Shown: positions 1 through 7,370, numbered from the stretch's first letter. The stretch is DNA of 7,683 bases from Methylocystaceae bacterium (GCA_003152255.1 PLZT01000319.1:4460-12142); one strand, 5' to 3'. Made by a program: numbers and translations. Notes: generated by a model not told the origin, from the letters alone.

Positions 1-101
1 ACTTCGCCGTCGAGTTCGAGAATAAGGCGCAACACGCCGTGCGCCGCCGGATGCTGCGGACCGAAGTTGATGGAGAAATTGCGTAAGGGTTGGTCGGTCA
101 T
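1..101 (-). CDS. nuoD: NADH-quinone oxidoreductase subunit D, N-terminal fragment
   Basis: Encodes the first 33 complete codons of the 49-kDa subunit of respiratory complex I; the remainder lies beyond the left edge. NuoD sits in the cytoplasmic peripheral arm and helps form the quinone-binding site with NuoB. The visible residues include [18 protein letters not shown], the highly conserved opening of the family, in which the HPAAHG segment lies near the quinone site. The ATG at 101-99 is preceded by a GGAT-type ribosome binding site in the 17-base gap after the DUF2059 gene. It belongs to the nuoA-B-C-(DUF2059)-D transcript. Identity is very secure from this short stretch, but nothing can be said about the rest of the protein. 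Confidence 0.95.
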   Translation of the reverse strand, partial: MTDQPLRNFSINFGPQHPAAHGVLRLILELDGE

Positions 102-118
102 TTATGAGGATCCAGCGT

Positions 119-688
119 TCAGATTTTCACGTCGAGGCCGTTCTTCTTCATTTTCTCCTGCGCGTCCTTGATGGCTCTCGGCACGATCGAACTCAGCAGC
201 GTCGGCATTCTTTCCATCATTTTCGGCATTTTACTCATAATGCTCGCTCCAATTGGCGAGCTGTAAAATTTGCCGAGCGCGACCAGCTCATCCTTGTCGA
301 AGATGTCCATCATCATCAAAATCGACGCGTCCTCTATCGCCTGCGCATTGTCGACAAAGGCGCTCTTGACGAAGGCGTCCGCGAAAGTCTCGATCTGCGC
401 GGAGCTGAGGTTTGGATTTTGCGCGCGGGCTCCGGCGATTATCTGTTGCCGAAGCGTGGGCGCCACCCTCGCCATCATTCCCTTCATGTCCGCCGCGCGC
501 GCGTATTGCCGCGCGGCCGCGATCGATTCCGGATCATAGGCCTTGAGCTTTTGCTCGACTTCGCTCGTCGGGGAGGAGTCCAGCGCCAGCGCCCCAGTCG
601 AAAAGACGCCCGCGACGATCAGCGCGGCGCTCGTTCTTTTCAAAAAGGCGCTCATTCCGGCGCTCTCGCTGGAGAAAACCCGACTCAT
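119..688 (-). CDS. Exported DUF2059-family protein embedded in the nuo operon
   Basis: Predicted 189-residue secreted protein of unknown function. Residues 12-36 form a signal peptide: basic KR near the start, hydrophobic [11 protein letters not shown], and an ALA cleavage motif before LDSS. The mature part is mostly helical. Residues 132-156 ([15 protein letters not shown], then a K-P stretch) match the C-terminal pattern of DUF2059 proteins, in which a Phe-Tyr-x-Ser-Pro-x-Gly turn links two helices. The tail is rich in Met and Lys. The ATG overlaps the nuoC stop as ATGA (688-685) and an AGGGGG sequence lies just upstream, so I chose this start. A second ATG at 655 would give a more compact signal peptide (178 residues) but has a weaker ribosome binding site. 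nuoD begins 17 bases after its stop. The position suggests co-expression with complex I. A role in complex I assembly is only inference, since the mature protein should be periplasmic while NuoC and NuoD are cytoplasmic. Confidence 0.85.
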   Translation of the reverse strand: MSRVFSSESAGMSAFLKRTSAALIVAGVFSTGALALDSSPTSEVEQKLKAYDPESIAAARQYARAADMKGMMARVAPTLRQQIIAGARAQNPNLSSAQIETFADAFVKSAFVDNAQAIEDASILMMMDIFDKDELVALGKFYSSPIGASIMSKMPKMMERMPTLLSSIVPRAIKDAQEKMKKNGLDVKI

Positions 689-1290
689 TGCCCCCTGGCC
701 TTTTCGTCGCCGGGCAGATCATATTGCACGCCCTCCCACGGCGAGAGGAAATCGAACTGGCGATATTCCTGCGTCAGTCGAACCGGGTCGTAGACCACGC
801 GCTTTTGCTCGTCGTCATAGCGAACCTCGACAAAGCCGGTCATCGGGAAATCCTTGCGCAGCGGATGCCCGTCAAAGCCATAATCGGTCATGATGCGACG
901 CAGATCGGGATGGCCCGAAAACACCACGCCGAAAAGATCGTAGGTTTCGCGCTCGAACCAATCGGCGCCTGGATAAAGCGGGGTGAGCGACGCGACCGGC
1001 GTCATTTCGTCGGTCCGCGTCTTCACGCGGACGCGCACATTATGCTTGGGGCTCTGCAAATGCGCGACGACCTCGAAGCGCTCTTCGCGCTCGGGATAGT
1101 CCGCCGCCGTCACGTCGACGATGTGGACGAAAAGATAGTCCGGCTCGTCGCGCAGGGTCTTGACGGTGTCCAGCCAGCGCTCGCGAGCAACGGTCAGCGT
1201 CAATTCGCCGAACGCGATCTTTACGTCGGTTACCGCACCCGCGGAAGCGGCGGCGATCTTCGCGCCGAGAGCTTGGAGTTGATCAACCAT
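685..1290 (-). CDS. nuoC: NADH-quinone oxidoreductase subunit C (30-kDa subunit)
   Basis: NuoC is a peripheral-arm subunit of proton-pumping complex I that packs against NuoD and carries no cofactor. The protein is 201 residues from the chosen start. The family signature is plain at about residues 113-132: [10 protein letters not shown], then [10 protein letters not shown], followed by the [13 protein letters not shown] segment at 137-149. The C-terminus ([13 protein letters not shown]) is also typical. Two in-frame ATGs lie at 1296 and 1290. I prefer 1290 because a GAGGGA ribosome binding site sits about 7-8 bases before it and only 2 bases before the upstream one. An 87-base gap separates it from nuoB; that gap holds only a weak 5-bp hairpin (1317-1331) that I can see. 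Its stop overlaps the start of the DUF2059 gene by 4 bases. Unlike enterobacteria, nuoC and nuoD are separate genes here. Confidence 0.97.
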   Translation of the reverse strand: MVDQLQALGAKIAAASAGAVTDVKIAFGELTLTVARERWLDTVKTLRDEPDYLFVHIVDVTAADYPEREERFEVVAHLQSPKHNVRVRVKTRTDEMTPVASLTPLYPGADWFERETYDLFGVVFSGHPDLRRIMTDYGFDGHPLRKDFPMTGFVEVRYDDEQKRVVYDPVRLTQEYRQFDFLSPWEGVQYDLPGDEKARGQ

Positions 1291-1377
1291 TCGCATCTTC
1301 CCTCGCGACCAACCGGCCGAGTCGCGCTCGGTCGAGCCTCGCCCGCGCTTGTCTCGCGGCCAACGGCGACCCCGCCC

Positions 1378-1962
1378 TTAGCGTTCGATCGTGCCGGTGC
1401 GCCGGATTTTCTTTTGCAGCAGCAGCACGCCATACACCAGCGCCTCCGCCGATGGCGGACAGCCCGGCACATAGACGTCGACCGGAATGATTCGGTCGCA
1501 GCCGCGCACCACCGAGTAGGAATAGTGGTAATAGCCGCCGCCATTGGCGCAGGAGCCCATCGAGATCACGTAGCGCGGCTCCGGCATCTGGTCGTAAACC
1601 TTGCGCAGCGCCGGCGCCATTTTATTGGTGAGCGTGCCGGCGATGATGATCACGTCCGACTGGCGCGGACTCGCGCGCGGCGCGAAGCCGAAACGCTCCA
1701 GATCGTAGCGCGGCATCGCCGCTTGAATCATTTCGACGGCGCAACAGGCGAGACCGAAGGTCATCCACATCAGCGAGCCGGTGCGCGCCCAGGTGATGAT
1801 ATCGTCCGTCGCGGTGACCAGAAAGCCCTTGTCGGCCAGTTCGTCGTTGAGATTGACGAAAAACGGATCGGTCGAGCCGACCGGCTTGCCGGTGCGCGGA
1901 TCAATGAGGCCCGCGCCCTGCGGAGCGACGAGTGTCGAACCCTGATTGGCGATCAATCCCAT
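1378..1962 (-). CDS. nuoB: NADH-quinone oxidoreductase subunit B (PSST subunit)
   Basis: NuoB holds iron-sulfur cluster N2, the last carrier before ubiquinone, at the junction of the peripheral and membrane arms of complex I. The 194-residue product shows the full set of N2 ligands: the adjacent Cys73-Cys74 (GLACCAVEM), Cys138 ([16 protein letters not shown]) and Cys168 ([13 protein letters not shown]). The stretch [21 protein letters not shown] at about 101-117 (here [17 protein letters not shown]) is family-typical. The N-terminal 35 residues are variable and Gly/Pro-rich, as in other alphaproteobacterial NuoB proteins. The ATG at 1962 overlaps the end of nuoA by 10 bases and has an AAGGGAG ribosome binding site about 7 bases upstream, which suggests coupled translation. 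Nothing appears broken or unusual. Confidence 0.98.
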   Translation of the reverse strand: MGLIANQGSTLVAPQGAGLIDPRTGKPVGSTDPFFVNLNDELADKGFLVTATDDIITWARTGSLMWMTFGLACCAVEMIQAAMPRYDLERFGFAPRASPRQSDVIIIAGTLTNKMAPALRKVYDQMPEPRYVISMGSCANGGGYYHYSYSVVRGCDRIIPVDVYVPGCPPSAEALVYGVLLLQKKIRRTGTIER

Positions 1963-2318
1963 TCAAGCGCTCCCTTGCGCCATTCGTAGACGAAGCCGAT
2001 GGTCAGCACGCCCAGAAACGCCATCATCGCCCAAAATCCAAAGGCGCCGGCTTCCTTGAAGGCCACGGCCCAGGGAAACAAAAAGGCGACTTCGAGGTCG
2101 AACACGATGAACAGCAGCGAGACCAGATAGAACCGCACGTCGAATTTCATGCGCGCGTCGTTGAACGGATTGAAGCCGCACTCGTAGGCCGAGAGCTTTT
2201 CGGGATCCGGGGCCTTGAAGGCCACCAAAAACGGCACGACCAGCAGCGCGCCGGCGATGATCGCCGAGAGCGCCGCGAAGATCACCAGCGGCAGATATTG
2301 TTCGAGCAGGATCGGCAT
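1953..2318 (-). CDS. nuoA: NADH-quinone oxidoreductase subunit A
   Basis: Small membrane subunit of complex I, 121 residues, the usual length for the family. Three membrane helices are visible at about residues 9-33, 62-85 and 93-112. The first loop carries the conserved KLSAYECGF motif with Cys47, and helix 2 carries [12 protein letters not shown] (73-84) with the conserved acidic residues Asp74 and Glu76. This loop lines the quinone channel in solved complex I structures. The frame stays open for 68 codons further upstream, but those residues look nothing like NuoA, so the ATG at 2318 ([10 protein letters not shown]) is chosen. Its ribosome binding site is weak (GGA, 8 bases upstream). It is the first gene of the nuo cluster, and its stop lies inside the start of nuoB. 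Confidence 0.97.
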   Translation of the reverse strand: MPILLEQYLPLVIFAALSAIIAGALLVVPFLVAFKAPDPEKLSAYECGFNPFNDARMKFDVRFYLVSLLFIVFDLEVAFLFPWAVAFKEAGAFGFWAMMAFLGVLTIGFVYEWRKGALEWD

Positions 2319-2371
2319 TTCGCGGGTCCAATAGATTTGCGGCGCATCCGACAGTTTTTGCGCGGGGGCGG

Positions 2372-2399
2372 GAGCCTGGAACGCACAAGAGCCTGGAAC
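2372..2399. repeat. 11-bp direct repeat in the nuoA leader
   Basis: GAGCCTGGAAC occurs exactly at 2372-2382 and again at 2389-2399, a 17-base period, within the gap upstream of nuoA. A second short direct repeat, GCGTTCCG, occurs at 2426-2433 and 2441-2448 with a 15-base period. Both contain a GGAAC/GTTCC core. The spacings do not fit the alphaproteobacterial LexA box, which needs 11 bases between the starts of the GAAC words. Function unknown; chance or local duplication is possible. Confidence 0.6.
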
Positions 2400-2458
2400 A
2401 GGCGCCTCCCCGACCGGCTGGCCGTGCGTTCCGTAACAAAGCGTTCCGGTCAAAGCAA

Positions 2459-2490
2459 GTGACAACCGCGGCTTTCTTGTCACAAATGAC
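2459..2490 (-). promoter_or_regulatory. Candidate operator upstream of the nuo operon
   Basis: A perfect 7-bp inverted repeat, GTGACAA at 2459-2465 and TTGTCAC at 2477-2483, is separated by 11 bases. A further TGAC at 2487-2490 pairs with the GTCA at 2479-2482, giving GTCACAAATGAC, so three TGAC/GTCA words lie in 32 bases. The block lies about 140-170 bases upstream of the nuoA start, in the only sizeable gap before the operon. It resembles a dimeric regulator site, but I cannot match it to a known family: the spacing is wrong for a CRP/FNR-type site. I see no convincing -35/-10 pair next to it; the best (TTGCTT-N17-TACGGA) is poor. Confidence 0.35.
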
Positions 2491-2540
2491 GCAACCGCAG
2501 CAAAGTCGGGAGTTGCGCTCAAAAATTCGGCGCCGCTGCC

Positions 2541-3350
2541 TTAGCCGGCGAGCGCCGACAACCTCGCGGCGGCGCGCATCTCGTCCCGGCGGCGCTCGCG
2601 TCGCGCCCTCGCCTCCGCGTCGGCGCCCCAGACCCGCATCTGGTAGTCCTCGTCGACATAAGCCCCCGCGAAACCCGCCTCGGCGTCGATCTCACGCAGC
2701 GCGACCGACACCGCGACAATGCAGGAGCCTGTCAGCGTGGTCATCGTATGTAGCGCGGCGAGCCGAAATGGCGAGCCCGCGCCCGCGCCGACATGCGCGC
2801 GCACGTGCGCCGCGATGGCCGCCAGCGCCTCGGGGGGTTGCGGGTGGAAGGTCACGCCCTCGCATAGAATAAGCCGCGCGCCGCATTTTTCTCGCGCGAA
2901 TTGCACTAACGGCCCCCAGGCCTCGGCCTGGGCGCGCACGAGGCTGTCCGGCCCGTCGGCGCGGTAGCAAATCAAATCCGAGCCGGCGTATTTGACCACA
3001 TCCGCCTCGACCTCGGCCATCCGGGACGCCACGCCGTCGATGGCGGAATTCGCCAGCCGCGTCAAAGGCATGGCGTTTGGGTCGAGCAGTTCGCCTTGGG
3101 CGTCCCACTCGGCCGCTATCGCTTGCGCCAGAGCCAGCGTCGGCAAGACCAAGGCGCCTCGCGCCGGCGTGCGCACCGGTTTGCCGTCGAGCAGCACGGC
3201 GAAGCCCTCCGCGACGGGCGCGGCTTCCGCCTGTTTGTAGAAGCGCTTGGGCAGCACGGGCCGACCTCCCCGCGCCGCCGAGCGCATCGGATCACGCTCG
3301 CCACCGTCGATGAAGATGGCGGACGCGAGGTCGTCGTTTTCGGTGGACAT
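2541..3350 (-). CDS. ATP12 family chaperone for F1-ATPase assembly
   Basis: Product of 269 residues matching the ATP12 family. In mitochondria ATP12 binds the F1 alpha subunit and helps assemble the F1 part of ATP synthase; alphaproteobacteria carry homologues presumed to do the same. Recognisable pieces in order are PKRFYK (34-39), LLDGKPVRTPAR (53-64), AAEWDAQGELLDPNAMPLTRLANSA in the middle of the N-terminal domain (79-103), KYAGSDLICYRA (120-131) and AWGPL (144-148). The helical C-terminus contains TTLTGSCIVA (204-213) and ends in an Arg/Glu-rich tail. The ATG at 3350 has a GAGGGG ribosome binding site about 7 bases upstream. The frame is open further up into the neighbouring gene, but no ATP12 similarity is seen there. 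It lies 16 bases after the pseudouridine synthase gene, so the two are probably cotranscribed. A T-run follows the stop, but no clear terminator stem. Confidence 0.92.
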   Translation of the reverse strand: MSTENDDLASAIFIDGGERDPMRSAARGGRPVLPKRFYKQAEAAPVAEGFAVLLDGKPVRTPARGALVLPTLALAQAIAAEWDAQGELLDPNAMPLTRLANSAIDGVASRMAEVEADVVKYAGSDLICYRADGPDSLVRAQAEAWGPLVQFAREKCGARLILCEGVTFHPQPPEALAAIAAHVRAHVGAGAGSPFRLAALHTMTTLTGSCIVAVSVALREIDAEAGFAGAYVDEDYQMRVWGADAEARARRERRRDEMRAAARLSALAG

Positions 3351-3366
3351 GCGAAACCCCCTCAAC

Positions 3367-4443
3367 TCATTCCTCCGGCGCGTCCTCGATCGGATCGTAC
3401 TGTTTCTCGTCAAACCCGAAAAACTCCCATGTCGCGCGCATATGCGGCGGCAAGGGCGCGGTCACGTCGATCATTCCACCCTTGGGATGCGGCAGGATCA
3501 GCCGTCGCGCCAGGAGGTGCAGCTTGCGCTCGACGCCGTCCGGAATCGCCCGCAGCGGATCGCGCCGTCGCACCTCGTCATCCGGACGATGGCCGTATTT
3601 CGGGTCGCCGACGATCGGGCAGCCGATCGCTTCGGCATGGGCGCGCAACTGATGCGTGCGTCCGGTCAGCGGCTTCATCGACAGCCAGGCGCAACGCGGC
3701 GCGGCCTTGTCGACGATGGCGTAATAGGTCAACGAATGCTGCGCGTCGGCCTCGCCATGGCGGGCGACGCGCATTTTTTCGAGGTCTCGAACCGTCCCGG
3801 CGCCGGGTTTGCGCGCCACGCGCTCGTCGCCCATGCCCGAACCCTTGGCCAGATAGAGCGAAATCCGCCCTTGCGAGGGCTTCGGAACGCCCTCGACCAG
3901 CGCCCAGTAAATTTTTCGCGCCTGCCGCGAGCGAAAGGCCTCGCCCAGCTCGGCGGCGGCGCGGCGGTTCTTGGCGACCAGCAGCACGCCCGACGTGTCG
4001 CGGTCGAGCCGATGCACCAGCACCGGACGGCGGTCGCCCTCGGCCAGCGACGCCAACATTCCGTCGATATGCCGGGTCGTGCCCGAGCCGCCCTGCACGG
4101 CTAGGCCGTAAGGCTTGTTGAGCACCATCACGTCCTTGTCCTCGAACAAGGTCATTTGGGCGATGTCGCGGGCGTCGTCCGGATTGACGCGCGCGGGCCG
4201 CGGAGCCTCTTGGGCGGCGAGGTTTAGCGGCGGAATGCGAATGGTCTGGCCCTGCTCCAGCCGTGTCGAGGTCTCGACCTTCTTGCCGTCGACGCGAACC
4301 TCGCCCTTGCGGCAAATTTTGGCGAGATGCGACAGCGTAAGCGCGGGAAAGCGCCGCTTGAACCAGCGGTCGAGCCGCATGCCGGCCTCGTCCTCGGTGA
4401 CGAGCGCCGCCGAAACGCCGGTCCTTTGCGCGGTCTCGCTCAT
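3367..4443 (-). CDS. rluC: RluC-like 23S rRNA pseudouridine synthase
   Basis: RluA-family enzyme of 358 residues that converts uridine to pseudouridine in RNA. The closest recognised match is RluC, which in E. coli modifies U955, U2504 and U2580 of 23S rRNA. An S4 RNA-binding domain covers about residues 20-70 (MRLDRWFKRRFP, then KGEVRVDGKKV). The catalytic domain has LNKPYGLAVQGG (108-119), the active-site motif HRLDRDTSG (144-152, catalytic Asp147) and TGRTHQLRAHA (260-270). GDPKYG follows at 279-284. The HRLDRDTSGVLLVAK stretch agrees with RluC better than with RluD. The ATG at 4443 has GAGG nine bases upstream; an earlier in-frame start at 4563 would add 40 residues with no family match and would run through the terminator of the upstream gene. 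The exact target uridines cannot be inferred. Confidence 0.93.
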   Translation of the reverse strand: MSETAQRTGVSAALVTEDEAGMRLDRWFKRRFPALTLSHLAKICRKGEVRVDGKKVETSTRLEQGQTIRIPPLNLAAQEAPRPARVNPDDARDIAQMTLFEDKDVMVLNKPYGLAVQGGSGTTRHIDGMLASLAEGDRRPVLVHRLDRDTSGVLLVAKNRRAAAELGEAFRSRQARKIYWALVEGVPKPSQGRISLYLAKGSGMGDERVARKPGAGTVRDLEKMRVARHGEADAQHSLTYYAIVDKAAPRCAWLSMKPLTGRTHQLRAHAEAIGCPIVGDPKYGHRPDDEVRRRDPLRAIPDGVERKLHLLARRLILPHPKGGMIDVTAPLPPHMRATWEFFGFDEKQYDPIEDAPEE

Positions 4444-4469
4444 GACGGAGACCTCACGAAACCGGGTTT

Positions 4470-4484
4470 GCGAGCGAGCGAGCG
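4470..4484. repeat. GCGA tetranucleotide tract in the rluC leader
   Basis: GCGAGCGAGCGAGCG gives 3.75 copies of a 4-base unit 27-41 bases upstream of the pseudouridine synthase start. It is non-coding in the chosen gene model. The tract is short, so slippage would be modest; it is recorded mainly as a visible repeat. Confidence 0.6.
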
Positions 4485-4539
4485 CGCCGCCAAGGCGGGC
4501 GCCGGAAAAATCTGGAGCAATGAGCGCATGGACGCTTGT

Positions 4540-4561
4540 AACAAAGACGCGGGCCCGCGTC
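4540..4561 (-). terminator. Intrinsic terminator of the di-heme peroxidase gene
   Basis: A perfect 16-base palindrome at 4546-4561 (GACGCGGGCCCGCGTC) can fold as a 6-bp GC stem with a GGCC loop. Read on the minus strand, it is followed directly by TTTGTT (4545-4540). It lies 21 bases after the peroxidase stop codon and about 100 bases before the rluC-like start, a good position for a rho-independent terminator separating the two genes. The U-tract is short, so termination may be partial. Confidence 0.6.
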
Positions 4562-4582
4562 ATCAGCCGAGAAAGCGCGCCT

Positions 4583-5833
4583 CTATTCGCCCTGCTTGTC
4601 GGTCAAGGTCCGCAGAAAGGCTGCCAGCGCGTCGATGTCGTGCTCCGAAAGGCGCGGCCGCTGGCCGAGTCGCCGGTCGTAGGGGACTTCCTTCACATTA
4701 ACATTGTCGTGGTGTTTTTCCGGCAGATCGTTGAACTTGGCTACGCTTCCATCCGCGCCTTTGGGATACCAGCGCTCGGGATTGGTGTCCCGAGTGGCGT
4801 AAAAGGCCACGGCGTCGCGCAAACTGGCCAAGGCGCCGTTGTGCAGATAAGGCGCCGTCAGCTCGATGTTGCGCAAGGTCGGAACCTTGAAGGCGCCGCA
4901 GACGCTCTCGACGTCGAAACCCTTGGGCGCCAAATCCGCCAGCCCCTCGCGCCGGCACAGACCCAGATCGAAGTAGTCGGCCTTGGCGTTGGCGGGGATC
5001 GCCGCGTTTCGCGGCGCGCCGAGCGTGTCGTAAGTAAAATCGGTGAACAGCCAGTCCTTGGGATCGCGCGAGCGCGGCTTGCCGACATGACAGGCGAGGC
5101 AATTGCCCTTCTTCGGATCCTTGAACAGCGCGAAGCCCTTGGCCTCCAGCGGCGAAAACCGCGCTTTCCCAAGCAAAACCGCGTCGAAGGTCGAGGCGAA
5201 GGGATGGAAGAGTTCCGTTCCCTCATAGGCCGCGATGGCCTGCATGAGCTTGCCGAAGGCGGCGTCGGATTCGGCGAAAACATCCTTGCCGAACACCGCG
5301 CGCGCGAGATCGGCGTAAGCGCCCTCGCGCACCTTGGCGACGACGGCCGCCTTGGAGGGATTGTTCATCTCGACCGGATTGAGCAAGGGCCCGCTGGCCT
5401 GCGCCGCGAGGTCGAGCGACCGCCCGTCGCGGAACTGGCCGCCCACCGGCTCTTTTTCGACCTTGCCGGTTTCCTCGTCCTTCTTGTCCATGAAGGAGAA
5501 TGGCGGGCTGAAAGAGGCATAGGCGAGCGAGGGCGGCTTGCGCAGGCCGAATGAGCCCGCGGGCGCGCCGCGCGCCACGCCGGGAATCGTCGATCCATTC
5601 ACGCCCGAAAACGCCTTGGCGGGATCGTGGCACGAGGCGCAAGAGACGCCGCGCGGCTCCGACAGGGACGTGTCGACGAAAAGCCGGGCGCCCAGCTGCT
5701 CCAGCGGCGTGAGCGGGGGGCGCGTCTCCGAGCCCCGCGCGGCGGCGGACAAAAGCAGCGCGAGGACGCAGGCTCCCGCGGCGTGATGAGCGGAGCGCCG
5801 CGCGAGGCGAACAAAGGACGGCACGAAAATCAT
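4583..5833 (-). CDS. Exported di-heme cytochrome c peroxidase / MauG-family protein
   Basis: Predicted periplasmic c-type di-haem enzyme, 416 residues. The N-terminus carries a basic region (RLARRSAHH) and a hydrophobic stretch (AGACVLALLLSAAARG, about 19-34), read as a signal peptide. Two haem-attachment motifs are present: CASCH (Cys65, Cys68, His69) and CLACH (Cys245, Cys248, His249). Other family landmarks are FRDGRSLDLAAQASGPLLNP (134-153), EMNNPS (155-160), FTDFTYDTLGAPRN (263-276), FKVPTLRNI (315-323) and APYLHNGAL (327-335). Cys293 and Cys312 lie outside the haem motifs, each next to a conserved-looking segment, and could form a disulfide. Classical members reduce H2O2 with electrons from small cytochromes; MauG-like members oxidise protein residues instead, and I cannot tell which applies. 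No partner substrate gene is adjacent. The ATG at 5833 has GAGG five bases upstream and is preferred to a TTG at 5863. FRDGRS replaces the more usual F-W-D-G-R-A. Confidence 0.92.
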   Translation of the reverse strand: MIFVPSFVRLARRSAHHAAGACVLALLLSAAARGSETRPPLTPLEQLGARLFVDTSLSEPRGVSCASCHDPAKAFSGVNGSTIPGVARGAPAGSFGLRKPPSLAYASFSPPFSFMDKKDEETGKVEKEPVGGQFRDGRSLDLAAQASGPLLNPVEMNNPSKAAVVAKVREGAYADLARAVFGKDVFAESDAAFGKLMQAIAAYEGTELFHPFASTFDAVLLGKARFSPLEAKGFALFKDPKKGNCLACHVGKPRSRDPKDWLFTDFTYDTLGAPRNAAIPANAKADYFDLGLCRREGLADLAPKGFDVESVCGAFKVPTLRNIELTAPYLHNGALASLRDAVAFYATRDTNPERWYPKGADGSVAKFNDLPEKHHDNVNVKEVPYDRRLGQRPRLSEHDIDALAAFLRTLTDKQGE

Positions 5834-5873
5834 CAACGCCTCAATCCGACGATGGCGGGCCAAGCAGACCGAA

Positions 5874-5903
5874 CCTATAGGAAAGCTGGCGCATCCGCGT
5901 CAA
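5874..5903 (-). promoter_or_regulatory. Candidate sigma-70 promoter of the di-heme peroxidase gene
   Basis: On the minus strand TTGACG (5903-5898) and TATAGG (5879-5874) are 18 bases apart, a good match to the vegetative promoter consensus in an otherwise GC-rich region. A start point near 5867 would leave a leader of about 34 bases. A small inverted repeat, CAAAT at 5901-5905 and ATTTG at 5912-5916, overlaps the -35 element and could be a regulator site. I see no FNR/FixK-type TTGAT-N4-ATCAA box, although peroxidases of this class are often under oxygen control. Confidence 0.55.
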
Positions 5904-5981
5904 ATTCAATGATTTGGAGGATTTCCAGAGAGGCTGCGGGCGGGGGCGCGCAAACCGACGCGCGCAAAAGATGCGGCGCGA

Positions 5982-5996
5982 GAACGAAGAAAGAAC
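5982..5996 (+). promoter_or_regulatory. SOS box (LexA operator) of recA
   Basis: GAACGAAGAAAGAAC is a perfect GAAC-N7-GAAC direct repeat, the established LexA-binding motif of alphaproteobacteria, 110 bases upstream of the recA start. It abuts the candidate -35 element at 5997, so LexA bound here would block recA transcription until DNA damage triggers LexA cleavage. Two more GAAC words follow at 6002-6005 and 6007-6010 but are not at the 11-base spacing. Confidence 0.88.
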
Positions 5997-6024
5997 TTGG
6001 CGAACGGAACAAAACATGCACAAT
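5997..6024 (+). promoter_or_regulatory. Candidate recA promoter
   Basis: TTGGCG at 5997-6002 and CACAAT at 6019-6024 are separated by 16 bases, each matching the consensus at four of six positions. The pair sits immediately downstream of the SOS box and would start transcription near 6031, giving a leader of about 75 bases. Spacing and position relative to the SOS box are what make it credible. Confidence 0.45.
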
Positions 6025-6105
6025 GACGGTCGCGCGGTATTTCCAATTAAACCCGCGCGCCGCCGTTGCGCCGGCCGGTTAACCCGTGTCAGAAGGAATT
6101 TCGCT

Positions 6106-7185
<1,080 letters not shown>

Positions 7186-7228
7186 AAGGGCCGGCGCGCC
7201 GCGATAGGAATCGCATCCTGCCGCATTT

Positions 7229-7252
7229 TGGCGCGGCCTCGGGGCCGCGCCA
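7229..7252 (+). terminator. Strong hairpin after recA, possible terminator
   Basis: TGGCGCGGCC (7229-7238) and GGCCGCGCCA (7243-7252) form a perfect 10-bp GC-rich stem with a 4-base TCGG loop, 43 bases after the recA stop. The only T-run (TTTT, 7226-7229) lies before the stem and none follows it, so this is not a canonical intrinsic terminator in either direction. It may still pause polymerase or protect the recA mRNA 3' end. Confidence 0.45.
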
Positions 7253-7341
7253 GCAGATAACTAACGCCTGACAATATTCTTCCCCGAGTGCGGCGCGCGA
7301 GGGCGTCGGATAGGACGCCGCCCCGAGTCCGGCCTTTCCCA

Positions 7342-7370
7342 TTGCCCAAACCTCGCCTAACTGGCATATC
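7342..7370 (+). promoter_or_regulatory. Candidate alaS promoter
   Basis: TTGCCC (7342-7347) and CATATC (7365-7370) are 17 bases apart in the recA-alaS gap. The match to consensus is moderate (four and three of six). Transcription would begin near 7377, about 90 bases before the alaS ATG, so alaS could be expressed separately from SOS-controlled recA. Confidence 0.4.

Noticed and set aside
688..1989. A 433-codon plus-strand open frame across nuoC and nuoB
   Set aside because: It is the antisense of two certain genes, is very rich in Arg, His and Ala, and matches no family; long antisense frames are expected at this GC content.
2428..2446. Paired GTTC words upstream of nuoA as a possible second SOS box
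   Set aside because: The words start 15 bases apart, not the 11 required for the alphaproteobacterial LexA box.
2319..2522. N-terminal extension of nuoA by 68 codons
   Set aside because: NuoA is normally about 120 residues and begins just before the first membrane helix; the extension has no family similarity and overlaps the likely control region.
4444..4563. 40-codon N-terminal extension of the rluC-like gene
   Set aside because: It lacks family similarity, runs through the terminator palindrome of the preceding gene, and the ATG at 4443 has its own ribosome binding site.
4115..5554. A 479-codon plus-strand open frame opposite the peroxidase gene and the start of the rluC-like gene
   Set aside because: The opposite strand has clear haem motifs and catalytic motifs; this frame has no recognisable domain and no convincing ribosome binding site.
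5914..6105. Upstream in-frame ATG starts for recA (5914 and 6016)
   Set aside because: The extra residues are not RecA-like, and the SOS box and promoter would fall inside or after them; the GTG at 6106 has a good ribosome binding site.
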